From G963678095 sp963678095 (GTDB taxonomy: Bacteria > Bacillota > Negativicutes > Selenomonadales > Selenomonadaceae): a stretch of DNA of 64,000 nucleotides. The notes under the pieces were generated by a model, which saw only the letters and a program-made list of their open reading frames with translations, searched no databases and had not been told where the DNA came from. Positions 1-9,068 of this stretch are shown here, piece after piece (the first letter of the stretch is position 1; each line of letters begins with the position of its first letter). The stretch is from positions 1,116,001-1,180,000 of the forward strand of contig OY782746.1 of assembly GCA_963678095.2 (NCBI GenBank), given 5' to 3'. A program made the position numbers and the translations under genes.

Positions 1-1
1 C

Positions 2-1345
2 AAAATAATCAACGAACACATAATTTCAGGTCATAAACTGCCATCCTCACGCCTCCTTGCCCTTACTTTAAATGTAAGTAGAAACACCGTAGAATCTGCC
101 TATCAGCAGTTATGCGCCGAAGGATATATAGAAAGCAGACCGTGTAGCGGATTTTTTGTAGCGGAATTCGATAAAAATATCTTAATTAATAATAACGATC
201 ATTTAATCAATAATTTTTCTGCCTTCAATGCCTCTGTTAATCCAACGCAAACGCACTATCTGTACGATTTTGGAATAGGGAAAGTCGATTTGAATAATTT
301 CCCCTTTTCAATATGGAATAAACTTATAAATAAATGCTGTCAAGAGTATGAGGAATCACTTGGCTCCCACACTCATCCTCAAGGAGAATTGGGGCTCCGT
401 ATTCAAATTGCGAAATATCTTCTCGAACACAGGGGAATCTTATGCCGACCGGAACAGATTGTCTTAGGTGCAGGAACCCAGCAATGTTTAAGTATAATCT
501 GCCAACTTATACAAAGCCACGTAAATTCGATTGCTATGGAGAATCCTGGCTACTTTGGGGCGCGAGTCGTTTTTAAAAATCATAATCTACAAATAGTTCC
601 CATATCGTTGGAGGATGATGGTATCGATATTAGCCTCTTGATAAAAAATAATGCTAATGTAACTTATGTTACTCCCTCCCATCAATATCCCCTAGGTATT
701 GTTATGCCAATTACCAAACGGGTTAAGCTTTTAGATTGGGCTGATAAAAATAATGCACTGATTATTGAGGACGATTATAACAGCCACTTTAGATATGGCA
801 CTCGGCCAATACCCGCCTTGCAGGGGATAAGTACTTCAAACAGAGTAATTTATTTAAGTAGCTTTACCAAATCTCTTCTTCCCACCCTACGTATTGCATT
901 TATAGTATTGCCACTGCCACTGCTAAATAAGTTTACTGATATGTTCCAACATTACCAATCATCTGTCCCTTATTTATTCCAAAAGACTTTAGAATCATTT
1001 ATGAATCTCGGATATTGGGACCGCCACTTAAGAAAAATGAATCAGATATATAAAAAAAAGCACGACTTGATTATACAAACCCTCGAAGAAACCATGGGAG
1101 AATCTATTGCCATCCATGGTAAAAATGCCGGCCTGCATGTTGTGATTAACGTTAATAATAATCTTTCTGAGCAAGAGCTTATTGAAAAAGCTGCCACATC
1201 GGGAATAAAGATATCTCCCATGTCTCAACATTTTATGCATCCGTCATCATCAAAAGGCAGTATGGTATTATTAGGTTTCAGCGGCATTAATCAGAGTGAA
1301 ATAATCCCTGGAATTAATCTTTTACGCAAAGCTTGGTTCAATTAA
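2..1345 (+). CDS. MocR/PdxR-type transcriptional regulator (GntR HTH + aminotransferase fold), 5' truncated by window edge
   Basis: The reading frame is open to the left edge, so the true start lies outside the window. The first ~60 visible codons encode the end of a GntR winged helix (LPSSR...NVSRNTVESAYQQL...EGYIE, then GFFV), followed by a linker and a class I aminotransferase-like domain to the C terminus. The PLP-binding lysine is visible in SSFTKSLLPTLRI, preceded by the EDDYNSHFRY motif that carries the cofactor-contacting Asp and Tyr. Known family members are cytoplasmic regulators that sense PLP or an aminated ligand through the aminotransferase-like domain and usually act on a neighbouring gene; the likely target is outside the window. 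A gene call starting at the internal TTG at 290 would miss the DNA-binding domain. Specific ligand cannot be told. Confidence 0.9.
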   Translation, partial: KIINEHIISGHKLPSSRLLALTLNVSRNTVESAYQQLCAEGYIESRPCSGFFVAEFDKNILINNNDHLINNFSAFNASVNPTQTHYLYDFGIGKVDLNNFPFSIWNKLINKCCQEYEESLGSHTHPQGELGLRIQIAKYLLEHRGILCRPEQIVLGAGTQQCLSIICQLIQSHVNSIAMENPGYFGARVVFKNHNLQIVPISLEDDGIDISLLIKNNANVTYVTPSHQYPLGIVMPITKRVKLLDWADKNNALIIEDDYNSHFRYGTRPIPALQGISTSNRVIYLSSFTKSLLPTLRIAFIVLPLPLLNKFTDMFQHYQSSVPYLFQKTLESFMNLGYWDRHLRKMNQIYKKKHDLIIQTLEETMGESIAIHGKNAGLHVVINVNNNLSEQELIEKAATSGIKISPMSQHFMHPSSSKGSMVLLGFSGINQSEIIPGINLLRKAWFN

Positions 1346-1407
1346 GGGTCTCATCCAAAAATGTAAATTTCGTAAAGTGCCCTTAACGAAGGAATAATCT
1401 ACCTTAA

Positions 1408-1441
1408 AATAAAAAGCGCACAGCAAACTTGCTGTGCGCTT
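1408..1441 (-). terminator. Intrinsic terminator of the 1446-1760 gene
   Basis: A GC-rich perfect stem (arms 1414-1426 and 1429-1441, core GCGCACAGCA) is followed on the minus strand by a T-rich run. It lies 5 bases beyond the stop of the minus-strand gene. Confidence 0.8.
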
Positions 1442-1445
1442 CGAA

Positions 1446-1760
1446 TTATTTATCCATGGTGCTGATTACATAATCAACCGGGCGGCTCCAGTCGACGTAG
1501 ATATCGGTGGATTCCCACAGGCGTGTCAGCATGAGCTTGAAGTTTTCCAGGCTGCTGAGCGGCTGGATTTTTTCTGTCGTGAAATCACGCAAAGTTTCAT
1601 GCGGTACCTGGACCTCATGTTCAGCAGCAAAAAAAGCTTCGGCCGCCGCCACCGTATCCGGATTGTGCAGTACCACCTTGACCGTCTTTGTATCCACTGT
1701 GTATTCTATGTAGCCAAGGTCTTCATTCTGATGAACCGCTACGCGAAAAATATTTTCCAT
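1446..1760 (-). CDS. Conserved-looking hypothetical protein, 104 aa
   Basis: I do not recognise a family. The protein is small, soluble and acidic, with no signal peptide, membrane segment or cysteine motif; the N-terminal half alternates short hydrophobic strands (FRVAVHQ, GYIEYTV, TVKVVLHN) and the C-terminal half is helical, suggesting a compact alpha/beta domain. The ATG is preceded by an AAGGGGAC ribosome site, and the gene has its own terminator, so it is very probably real and monocistronic. It is transcribed away from the UPF0756 gene to its right. Function unknown. Confidence 0.75.
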   Translation of the reverse strand: MENIFRVAVHQNEDLGYIEYTVDTKTVKVVLHNPDTVAAAEAFFAAEHEVQVPHETLRDFTTEKIQPLSSLENFKLMLTRLWESTDIYVDWSRPVDYVISTMDK

Positions 1761-1904
1761 TTTTTTAGTCCCCTTTTATCAAAATGTCTGTTTTATTTTT
1801 TTATTATAATGGGTAATGCCTGTTTTGTCTTGCTTTATTTTTGTTTGCACCGGCTCCACTATTCCGCTATACTGAAGAAATAATCTCTTGGATAAAGGAC
1901 GGTA

Positions 1905-2366
1905 ATGCCGATGAATTCCGAATCCCTGGCCCTGGCTGCCATTTTACTCTTAAGCCTGCTCGGGCACAACACCTCCGTTGCCTATGCTGCCGGCATCGTC
2001 CTGGTGCTAAAATTGCTTGGGGTAACGTCTGCAATTTCATTGCTTGGAACTCACGGGCTGAACTGGGGCATCATCCTGCTGACAATGGCCATTCTTGTCC
2101 CGATCGCCAACGGGGAGATCACCGTTAAGATCATGCTGGATTCCTTTAAATCACCGCTTGGCATCACGGCGATCATCGCCGGTACGCTCGCGGCTGCTTC
2201 GGGCGGCTATGGCATCCAACTGTTAAAGAGCTCGCCGGAAGTCGTCTCCGCACTAATTATCGGCACGATGATCGGTGTCTTCTTCTTCAAGGGCATCACC
2301 GTCGGCCCGCTGATTGCCGGGGGCCTCGTCTATGCCGTAATGAGCCTGCTACAGCTGTTTAAATAA
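1905..2366 (+). CDS. UPF0756 (DUF441/YeaL) family membrane protein
   Basis: This 153-residue, almost wholly hydrophobic protein has about four to five membrane segments with Gly-rich turns and small-residue pairs (HNTSVAYAAGIVL, SPLGITAIIAG, GGYGIQLL, IIGTMIGVFFFKGITVGPLIAGG). The length and the GITVGPLIAGG ending match the UPF0756 inner-membrane family, for which no biochemical function is established. An AAAGGA ribosome site sits 6 bases before the ATG; a second in-frame ATG two codons later is an alternative start. The next gene is convergent, with its stop only 2 bases away. Confidence 0.85.
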   Translation: MPMNSESLALAAILLLSLLGHNTSVAYAAGIVLVLKLLGVTSAISLLGTHGLNWGIILLTMAILVPIANGEITVKIMLDSFKSPLGITAIIAGTLAAASGGYGIQLLKSSPEVVSALIIGTMIGVFFFKGITVGPLIAGGLVYAVMSLLQLFK

Positions 2367-2368
2367 GC

Positions 2369-2980
2369 TCAGTGCAGCGGCGTCTTGTCGGTGTGAATCA
2401 GATTTTTGCGAAAATAACGACCGCCCGCCAGCATAATCTCCTGCCCCTGCGGAGGTTGATAAAACCTTACGTGTCCAGCCTCAATCGACCTGCCGAGTTC
2501 GGCAGGCTTTTCTATTTCCAGCCATTTATAGGCCTGTTCATTGTCTTCCCCAAAATTATCATAATAGATCTCATCTTCCGACCGGGGTTTTTCATTCCCC
2601 TGGCAGGCAGCAAAATTTTTTGTGATCTGCTCGATAAACATCCGGCAGATGCGCTCCGGCATATCAAGCGTACCAGATTGTTCTTCTCCGGCCCGATCAT
2701 TGTAAGCGGCAATAAAGACGGCATTGCCAAAGATGATGGTATCCCGGTCCTTGCCGGGGAAACGCCGATTGGGTTTGAGTCCCAGGGGAACACTGAGATC
2801 ATTGGTCAAAATAAACAAGGATACCCCCTGTCCAATATCAAAAAACTCGGTTGCACCAAAGTTGCCGCCGAGCAGGTCACAGAGTTCCTCCTGCTGCTGA
2901 TCGCCGTCAATTGACAGTTCGTAAATTCGCGGCTCCTGCCCGACTTCGGCCCAAATAGCCCGCATTTTGTTGTTTTCCAT
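2369..2980 (-). CDS. Hypothetical protein with a DUF3846-like N-terminal domain
   Basis: Residues 1-110 resemble the DUF3846 pattern: a short beta-rich start, GQGVSLFILTNDLSVPLGLKPNRR and FGNAVFIAAYND, similar to small phage and plasmid proteins of unknown role. The C-terminal ~90 residues are charged and contain GGRYFRKNL. There is no signal peptide or membrane span. An AAGGAG ribosome site lies 8 bases before the ATG. The assignment to DUF3846 is from memory of the motif spacing and is moderate. The protein may be an antirestriction-type or regulatory accessory protein, but nothing in its neighbourhood says so. Confidence 0.6.
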   Translation of the reverse strand: MENNKMRAIWAEVGQEPRIYELSIDGDQQQEELCDLLGGNFGATEFFDIGQGVSLFILTNDLSVPLGLKPNRRFPGKDRDTIIFGNAVFIAAYNDRAGEEQSGTLDMPERICRMFIEQITKNFAACQGNEKPRSEDEIYYDNFGEDNEQAYKWLEIEKPAELGRSIEAGHVRFYQPPQGQEIMLAGGRYFRKNLIHTDKTPLH

Positions 2981-3100
2981 TTACTTACTCCTTATCAAAT
3001 GCATTTAAACTATATATATTCGCCATTTTTGTGCGATTTCCTTTTCACTTAAAGCAGCCCTGTTTTGCCTCCGGCAAGAGCTCTGTCCCCCACAAAAGCG

Positions 3101-3129
3101 TTGCAACTCCTTGATTTTTATGGTATTAT
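3101..3129 (+). promoter_or_regulatory. Sigma-70-type promoter of the 6S-like RNA
   Basis: TTGCAA at 3101-3106 and TATTAT at 3124-3129 are separated by exactly 17 bases, predicting a transcript start near 3136. No protein gene follows on this strand, which supports a non-coding transcript. Confidence 0.75.
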
Positions 3130-3135
3130 AGCCTC

Positions 3136-3332
3136 ATAAAGGTTGGCCTGCCTGGAGTGTGCGTGGGCCTTTTATATGTCTAACCTACTTTTTTTAAGAG
3201 GGAATCCGATGTGTTTTGTGGCTGCTGCATCGCCTTCGAGCGAATAGCAAAATCACGACTCAGGATACCCACCTGCTGGGTTGCAGGTCTTAGGCATAAA
3301 GAGGTAACGGCATTTTGGGCACAATCTTTCAA
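3136..3332 (+). ncRNA. ssrS: Probable 6S RNA
   Basis: A promoter, about 200 untranslated bases and a strong terminator define a free-standing transcript. It folds by eye as one long imperfect rod, the 6S plan. The closing arm pairs AAAGGTT (from 3138) with AATCTTT near 3323. A second arm pairs CCTTTTAT and ATGTCTAA with TTAGGCAT and AAAGAGG. A large central bubble has a small hairpin on its 3' side (CCTGC-TGGGTT-GCAGG near 3270-3286), and a distal arm is closed by GGGAATCC with GGATACCC. 6S RNA mimics an open promoter and binds sigma-A RNA polymerase holoenzyme in stationary phase. The call rests on architecture, not on sequence recognition; an unrelated structured RNA is possible. Confidence 0.65.
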
Positions 3333-3333
3333 G

Positions 3334-3365
3334 AAAGGACTTACCCTTCGGGGTGAGTCCTTTTT
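3334..3365 (+). terminator. Terminator of the 6S-like RNA
   Basis: AAAGGACTTACCC and GGGTGAGTCCTTT pair around a TTCG tetraloop and run into a T tract. Confidence 0.85.
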
Positions 3366-3382
3366 CGTTTGCCGCAAAACAG

Positions 3383-4543
3383 TTATTCTTTTTTGCTCCG
3401 GCCGACAAGCTGTGCCTTGGTAATAATGGTATTGCCAAAGCGGACCTTAAGCGAATCGACCGCCTGATAGAGCTTCTTTTGCTTGTCATCGATCCCAAAC
3501 AGCGATTCCTGCTCGTGCAGCAGCAAATTACTGCCGGTAATCCCCAGCAGTCGAATCCCCTCACCAATTGCCGCCTGGCGGTAAAGGTCCAGGGCCATCT
3601 GGTAAAGCTCTTTATCAAAATTTGTCGGATCGGGCAGTGTGCGACTGCGAGTGATCGTCCGAAAAGAGGCTGTGCGGATTTTCAAGGTTACGGTCCGCGC
3701 CTTAACCCCGGCCTGTCGCAGCCGCCAGCCGACTTTTTCCGCCAAGGCCAGAAGCTCACACTCTGCCTGCGCCGGCTGCGTCAGATCCTGAGCAAAGGTC
3801 ACTTCATTGCCGATGGACTGCATAACGCGCTCCGACTCTACCTCGCGATCATCCCGCCCATGGGCAAGTTCAAGCAGATGGCATGCCAGGCGACCGCCAA
3901 AGAATTTTTCCAGCTGCCGCCGGTCCGCCGCGGCAATATCCCCAATCGTTTTAAACCCCAGCTGGCCTAGTTTTTCATTTGTCTTGCCGCCCACGCCCCA
4001 CAACCGCCGAATTGGCAGATTGTAGAGAACCGCTTCTTCCTGTCCGCGTTCAATCAGTACCAGTCCCGCCGGTTTTTCAAGATCCGAGGCCAGTTTGGCC
4101 AGAAATTTATTCGGGGCTATGCCGACAGAAGCTACCAACCCGGTTTTCTCAAAGACTCGCTGTCTGAGCTGCTCTGCATAGCTGCGGCGGTCACGAAACA
4201 GGCGCTCCATGCCGGTAATATCGAGAAAGGCTTCATCGACGGACAGCGGCTCGACCTTAGGCGAAAACTCAGCAAAAACAGCAAAAATCTGCCGGGAAAT
4301 TTCATGATAGCGATCATAGCGCCCGGCAACAAAAATCCCCTGTGGGCAGCGCCGCCGGGCCTCCATCATGCCCAGCGCTGAATGGACGCCAAAGCACCGG
4401 GCCTCATACGAGGCTGTCGAAACCACCCCTCGATTGCCAAGACCGCCGACAATCACCGGCTGCCCACGATATTCCGGATGATCGAGCTGTTCCACCGAAG
4501 CAAAAAAAGCATCCATATCCACATGCATTATCCAGCGTTCCAT
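3383..4543 (-). CDS. dinB: DNA polymerase IV (Y-family translesion polymerase)
   Basis: This cytoplasmic error-prone polymerase extends mismatched or damaged primer ends. At the N terminus MHVDMDAFFASVEQ supplies the first catalytic Asp, and LSVDEAFLDIT near residue 100 supplies the Asp-Glu pair. The thumb helix-hairpin-helix follows (LWGVGGKTNEKLGQLGF, residues ~180-200), then the little-finger domain. The length of 386 aa is normal for the family. The C-terminal tail (KAQLVGRSKKE) is short and shows no clear clamp-binding QxxLF peptide. The gene lies 8 bases downstream of the SNF2 helicase stop and is probably co-transcribed with it, an association of two DNA-metabolism genes. Confidence 0.96.
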   Translation of the reverse strand: MERWIMHVDMDAFFASVEQLDHPEYRGQPVIVGGLGNRGVVSTASYEARCFGVHSALGMMEARRRCPQGIFVAGRYDRYHEISRQIFAVFAEFSPKVEPLSVDEAFLDITGMERLFRDRRSYAEQLRQRVFEKTGLVASVGIAPNKFLAKLASDLEKPAGLVLIERGQEEAVLYNLPIRRLWGVGGKTNEKLGQLGFKTIGDIAAADRRQLEKFFGGRLACHLLELAHGRDDREVESERVMQSIGNEVTFAQDLTQPAQAECELLALAEKVGWRLRQAGVKARTVTLKIRTASFRTITRSRTLPDPTNFDKELYQMALDLYRQAAIGEGIRLLGITGSNLLLHEQESLFGIDDKQKKLYQAVDSLKVRFGNTIITKAQLVGRSKKE

Positions 4544-4551
4544 TCTTTCAC

Positions 4552-7500
4552 CTACTTAAATAAATCCCGAATTTCCTCTTCACTGAGTTTTGACAGGAAG
4601 TTTTCTCCTGGCTGAATCATCTGATCGATCAGCATTTTCTTCTTTTGCTGCAGTTCAAATATTTTCTCTTCAATTGTGTTTTTCGTAATAAATTTTAACA
4701 CTTGAACATTTTTTTTCTGTCCCAGACGATAGGCACGGTCAGTAGCCTGATCCTCAACCGCCGGATTCCACCACGGATCATAATGAATGACCATGTCAGC
4801 TCCGGTAAGATTCAGCCCTGTACCACCGGCTTTTAACGAAATCAAGAAAATCGGTTGCGTTCCGGCATTAAAGGACTTTACCAGGCGCATGCGCTCAATT
4901 GCCGGTGTCTGCCCATCCAGGTATTCATAGGCAATCCCCCGCCGGCGAAGTTTATCCCCAATAATTTTGAGCATTGTCGTAAACTGAGAAAATATCAACA
5001 TTCGGTGGCCGGCAGCAACGGCATCTTCTACGACTTCCTCCAACATATCAAGTTTGCCACAGCCCCCGCTATAGTCCTCGAGAAAAAGCGACGGATGGCA
5101 GCAGATTTGCCGTAGCCTTGTCAAAATAGCCAGAATCCGGATCCGGCTCTGATCAAAGCCATGCGCCTTCAAGGCGGCAGCGAATTCTTTTTTTGCCTGC
5201 ATCAAATACCCGGCATAAACCTTTGCCTGTTTAGCCGTCATTTCATTTACCATTTTGCCTTCAACTTTGTCCGGCAGTTCCTGCAGGACATCTTTTTTCA
5301 TGCGGCGCAGGATAAACGGGGCAATATGGCGATTTAAATCCTTTAGCGCGTGTGGATCGCGCCCCTTTACAATCGGCGCTTCAAACCGCTGTTTAAAGGC
5401 CTTATGTGACAGGAGATACCCTGGCATCATAAAATCAAAAATCGACCACAATTCGGTCAGCGTATTTTCGATTGGTGTCCCCGTCAGCGCGAAATAGCCA
5501 CCCGTATGCAGTCTTTTTACGGCTTTCGCATTCTGCGTATTTGGATTTTTTATGTGCTGCGCTTCATCAAGGAAGCAGTAGCGAAACCGCATTTTTTCAT
5601 AATCGCCGATATCACGTTTGAGCATATTATAGGTTGTGATGATAACATCCGCCGCTTCATATTGGGCCCGCTTTTGCTCACGTTCCGCCTTACTCCCCGC
5701 AACAACAAGGGCCTTAAGCTGTGGTGCAAAGCGTTCCAGTTCTTCCAGCCAATTATACATCAGTGACGTCGGCGCTACGACCAGTGCCGGCAGCTGGTGC
5801 GGTTGTTTTTGCGCCAGCAAAAAAGCAATAACCTGCAAGGTCTTACCAAGCCCCATATCATCGGCCAGAATCCCCCCCAGCCCGTATCGTGCCAAGGTGG
5901 ACAGCCAGCAAAAGCCGGTCACCTGATAATCCCGCAGGACTTTTTGTAATTCCTGAGGGACCGGTTCATCGACATCGACCGGATTCTTCAAATCTCGGAC
6001 GATGTTCTTAAATCCCTGGCTGCGTTCAAGGCGCAGTCCCTCCTCTTCGCGTGCCAGGCTGTCAAGGTAGACGGCTTTAGCCAGCGGCATTTTAACGCTG
6101 TCCTTATTTGCCTTGGCCAGTCCAGTGCTTTCAACAAAATCAGCCAACCCACTGAGCTGCTGCTCTTCCAGAGAAATAAACGTGCCATCTTTCAGGCGGT
6201 GGTAACGCCGGCGCAGGCGATAGGAACCGAGAATTTCCACCAGTTCGCTAAAATCAAAATTCTCATTGTGCAGCGACACCTCGAGGAGATTATCATCATT
6301 GATCTGGACACCGACGCTGACTTTTTGCATCTGCTGCACTGGCTGACGTTTAAAGACGTCCGCATAATAGACATCCGCCAGCTCTGCCAGCTCCGGTACA
6401 GCTTCGCGCAAAAACTCATAGCTGGCGTCTTCATTTTCCTGTACGTACAGATCTTTTTCCACCCGAAAGCGGTATTGTTCAAAGCAGCGCAGGATCTGAC
6501 GTTCTCCGGCGATATCCCGAATCAGTATTTTGTGATTTTCCTCTTTTTCCGTTGGTTTCTCCACTGCCGGATTAAACTTCAGGTTGTCATAACAAAAAAT
6601 AACTTTGGCACTGATACCGTCCTTATAATAGTCAAAATAGACCTCGGCTGTCAGCGGCATGATTTCAAACCGGTTCATAAATGCCGGATCGACTTTTACA
6701 TGTGCAATTTTTTCAATTTCCGGCATCACCGAGCTGAAAAATTCGCCCATATTGGCCTGAGAAATTTTTATGCGGCTGCTCTGGCGAAAGGTCTCTAACA
6801 GCGGCTTAATGTAGCGGGCATATTCGTCATCCACCTTATAAATGACGGCCTGCTTGTGCAAAAGATACCGGTATTTCGCATCTATATTGATCAGCGATCC
6901 GCCGGCAAGGGATAAGTGCCCGTCAAAAGCCCGGTCGGCAACCTCCACCTCAATCTCGGGGCGCCCCTGTACAATGTGAATTTTCTGCTCATGAAAGTCG
7001 TTGATCACGCAGCTAAATTCATCCGCCTCCATAATTTCGAAAAATCGTGTCAGATTCGTCGGCGACAGCTTAAACTTTTTTTGTTCAAATACATTGCTTC
7101 CACCATGAGCCGAACGAAAATACGAGCTGTATGACGTCAGACTGCGATCATCCTCATAGGCCCCCGCGATAAGTTCCCAAAGCTTTTGCGAACGCTCTTC
7201 GAACCGGTCGCTGCGGGGATGTACGGTAAGATCCTTGCCAAAAACAATATCACTGCCCTCATGCATCCCGAAGACAAATTCCATCATATTGCGCAAAACA
7301 TAGCGTTTGGCACGACCAATACGAAATTCAAGCCAGGGCGTTACTTTGTTGTATTCCTGGCTTAAATAAAGCTTTGGCTCCAGTACCAATAGGCGCTCAG
7401 CCGTGTCTTTATGCTCCCTACCGTCCGCTTGACTAAACAGGGAGAAAATCGTCTCATTTCGCAAAACAGCCCGCTGCGTCTCTTTTTTTTCCTGTCGCTG

Positions 7501-7773
7501 CTCCGCCTGAATGGTCTTTAGCACTGCCACAATATGTTTGCAGGCTCCATCGTAAAGCAAAAATGCCGGACAGTCACAGTTATAGTCATCGATCCGGTCC
7601 GCCCCGGCCAGGTCAACCTCGACTTCATATCGGCTGGAGCCATGCACCACTGCTGTATAATGACCAGTTCCATCTGTCTTTAAATTGTGAACAGCGCCCG
7701 TTTCGTAATACTTCCAGCCTCGCTGGTAAGCAGCATCATTAGCGGCTGTGCGAATCTCCAAATCATTGATCAT
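4552..7773 (-). CDS. SWIM zinc-finger SNF2-family DNA helicase/ATPase
   Basis: The 1073-residue protein begins with a SWIM zinc finger (C66-x-C68-x9-C78-x-H80, about residues 60-85). A long poorly conserved region typical of bacterial SNF2-associated domains follows, and then a full Swi2/Snf2 ATPase. ATPase motifs seen in order are ADDMGLGKT (Walker A), DEAQ (Walker B), LTGTPIEN, and in the second RecA lobe SLKAGGTGLNL, YDPWWNP and DRAYRLGQ. Family members translocate on double-stranded DNA and remodel DNA-protein complexes; the bacterial substrate is not established. It is first in an apparent two-gene unit with dinB. No frameshift or missing motif was seen. Confidence 0.93.
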   Translation of the reverse strand: MINDLEIRTAANDAAYQRGWKYYETGAVHNLKTDGTGHYTAVVHGSSRYEVEVDLAGADRIDDYNCDCPAFLLYDGACKHIVAVLKTIQAEQRQEKKETQRAVLRNETIFSLFSQADGREHKDTAERLLVLEPKLYLSQEYNKVTPWLEFRIGRAKRYVLRNMMEFVFGMHEGSDIVFGKDLTVHPRSDRFEERSQKLWELIAGAYEDDRSLTSYSSYFRSAHGGSNVFEQKKFKLSPTNLTRFFEIMEADEFSCVINDFHEQKIHIVQGRPEIEVEVADRAFDGHLSLAGGSLINIDAKYRYLLHKQAVIYKVDDEYARYIKPLLETFRQSSRIKISQANMGEFFSSVMPEIEKIAHVKVDPAFMNRFEIMPLTAEVYFDYYKDGISAKVIFCYDNLKFNPAVEKPTEKEENHKILIRDIAGERQILRCFEQYRFRVEKDLYVQENEDASYEFLREAVPELAELADVYYADVFKRQPVQQMQKVSVGVQINDDNLLEVSLHNENFDFSELVEILGSYRLRRRYHRLKDGTFISLEEQQLSGLADFVESTGLAKANKDSVKMPLAKAVYLDSLAREEEGLRLERSQGFKNIVRDLKNPVDVDEPVPQELQKVLRDYQVTGFCWLSTLARYGLGGILADDMGLGKTLQVIAFLLAQKQPHQLPALVVAPTSLMYNWLEELERFAPQLKALVVAGSKAEREQKRAQYEAADVIITTYNMLKRDIGDYEKMRFRYCFLDEAQHIKNPNTQNAKAVKRLHTGGYFALTGTPIENTLTELWSIFDFMMPGYLLSHKAFKQRFEAPIVKGRDPHALKDLNRHIAPFILRRMKKDVLQELPDKVEGKMVNEMTAKQAKVYAGYLMQAKKEFAAALKAHGFDQSRIRILAILTRLRQICCHPSLFLEDYSGGCGKLDMLEEVVEDAVAAGHRMLIFSQFTTMLKIIGDKLRRRGIAYEYLDGQTPAIERMRLVKSFNAGTQPIFLISLKAGGTGLNLTGADMVIHYDPWWNPAVEDQATDRAYRLGQKKNVQVLKFITKNTIEEKIFELQQKKKMLIDQMIQPGENFLSKLSEEEIRDLFK

Positions 7774-7869
7774 AGGCTTATTTCCCTTTCTTTTCTGCTG
7801 AGCTATCCTTTCATTTTACCATACTCTGCTACGCTTATATATTATATTAGGCGAAAAGACAATTTCATT

Positions 7870-7898
7870 TTGCGCTTTTTATCATCTCATGCTAAAAT
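7870..7898 (+). promoter_or_regulatory. Candidate promoter of the glycosyltransferase gene
   Basis: TTGCGC at 7870-7875 and TAAAAT at 7893-7898 are 17 bases apart, about 45 bases before the start codon at 7943. Confidence 0.5.
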
Positions 7899-7942
7899 TA
7901 AATGATATTTTTTTAAAATTTCTATAGAAAGACAGGTTCTAT

Positions 7943-8998
7943 ATGTTTAATCATACGCGCTTTCTCATTGTTCGTCTGAGTTCCATCGGCGACATCCTGC
8001 ATACAACAACGGTTGCCCGTGCCCTAAAACACACCTATCCTCAGTGCCATATCACCTGGATTGTCAGCCGTACAGGAGCCGAACTGCTGACCTGCAATCC
8101 TGATATCGATGAACTCTTCGTTTGGTCGCGCGAAGAGTTCGAAGCTGCTTTGTATTCACGGCAAGTTGCCAAAGCCTGGGCCTGCATTCAAAAGCTGCGC
8201 GATTTTTTTTCCGATCATTCCTTTGATATCGCCCTTGACATCCACGGGCTCTTTATGTCCGGGGTTATCACCCGCATGAGCGGGGCTCCGAGGCGCATCG
8301 GCATGGCCAATACCCGCGAGCTCAATCACCTGTTTATGACAGAACTGGCACCACCGGTTTCCAGTCCCCATATGATCAAGCGCTACCTCTCGGTACTCGA
8401 ACCACTCGCCGCGACCGTCCCCGACTATCAGCTCGTATTAAAGCTGCCACCAGCCCTTGACGGTTTTGCCGAGGCCTTTCTCCACCGCCATGGTCTTGGC
8501 AGTGGCAGAAAAATTCTGCTGGTCAATCCTTGGACAAGCTGGCCGGATAAAAACTGGGGAATTGATCGCTATGCGGCCTGTATCAATGATTTGCCGGAAG
8601 AGATAGACATTATGATCTGCGGTGGTCCCGGGGACCGCGACAACAATGCTGCCATTGTCCATTTGCTCCACCGCCAGGTAACAGATATTACCGGAGAAAC
8701 AACCCTGCTCGAACTTGCCGCACTGCTGCAAAAGATTGATCTGCTCCTTACCGGCGACACGGGGACCCTGCATATTGCCACAGCGCTGCAGGTACAAACC
8801 CTGAGCTTGTGGGGACCGACCCGTCCGGAGAAATACGGGCCGCTCGTCTCTGGTCATGCATTCATCTGCAGTGAAAACGACTGCTGCAACTGCAATAAAA
8901 CCCGCTGCCGCTATCAGACAAATGCCTGCATGAACGCAATTGCGCCGGATATCGTCAGCAAAAAAATCATCGAACTGCTTGCCGCAGAAACTACATAA
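7943..8998 (+). CDS. Glycosyltransferase family 9 (ADP-heptose:LPS heptosyltransferase-like)
   Basis: The protein has the GT9 fold. The N-terminal domain begins RLSSIGDILHTTTVARAL (acceptor-side Asp after the Gly), and the C-terminal nucleotide-sugar domain carries LLVNPWTSWPDKNW, ICGGPGD and LLTGDTGTLHIATAL. It ends in an unusual Cys-rich stretch (C-x5-CCNC-x4-C-x6-C) that recurs in many heptosyltransferase-like proteins of diderm Bacillota. Family members act on the cytoplasmic face of the inner membrane and add heptose to the lipopolysaccharide core, so this gene implies an outer membrane. It stands alone rather than in a core-sugar operon, so the exact sugar cannot be assigned. Confidence 0.88.
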   Translation: MFNHTRFLIVRLSSIGDILHTTTVARALKHTYPQCHITWIVSRTGAELLTCNPDIDELFVWSREEFEAALYSRQVAKAWACIQKLRDFFSDHSFDIALDIHGLFMSGVITRMSGAPRRIGMANTRELNHLFMTELAPPVSSPHMIKRYLSVLEPLAATVPDYQLVLKLPPALDGFAEAFLHRHGLGSGRKILLVNPWTSWPDKNWGIDRYAACINDLPEEIDIMICGGPGDRDNNAAIVHLLHRQVTDITGETTLLELAALLQKIDLLLTGDTGTLHIATALQVQTLSLWGPTRPEKYGPLVSGHAFICSENDCCNCNKTRCRYQTNACMNAIAPDIVSKKIIELLAAETT

Positions 8999-9007
8999 AG
9001 CAAACAG

Positions 9008-9052
9008 AAACGGCTCACCTAAATTTCTACTTTTAGGTGAGCCGTTTTTGTT
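9008..9052. terminator. Bidirectional terminator between convergent genes
   Basis: A 16-bp stem (AAACGGCTCACCTAAA paired with TTTAGGTGAGCCGTTT) is followed by T runs on both strands. It serves the glycosyltransferase on the plus strand and the EAL protein on the minus strand. Confidence 0.88.
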
Positions 9053-9068
9053 CTTATAAAAAGCACGA

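Noticed and set aside
1434..1883. 149-codon plus-strand frame opposite the 104-aa gene
   Set aside because: The minus-strand gene has a ribosome site and terminator; the plus frame runs through the terminator stem and has neither.
3353..3970. Long plus-strand frame opposite dinB
   Set aside because: dinB on the other strand has all catalytic motifs; the plus frame has no homologue features and begins inside the 6S-like RNA terminator.
6199..6798. 199-codon plus-strand frame opposite the SNF2 gene
   Set aside because: It is an antisense shadow of a conserved helicase, with no ribosome site.
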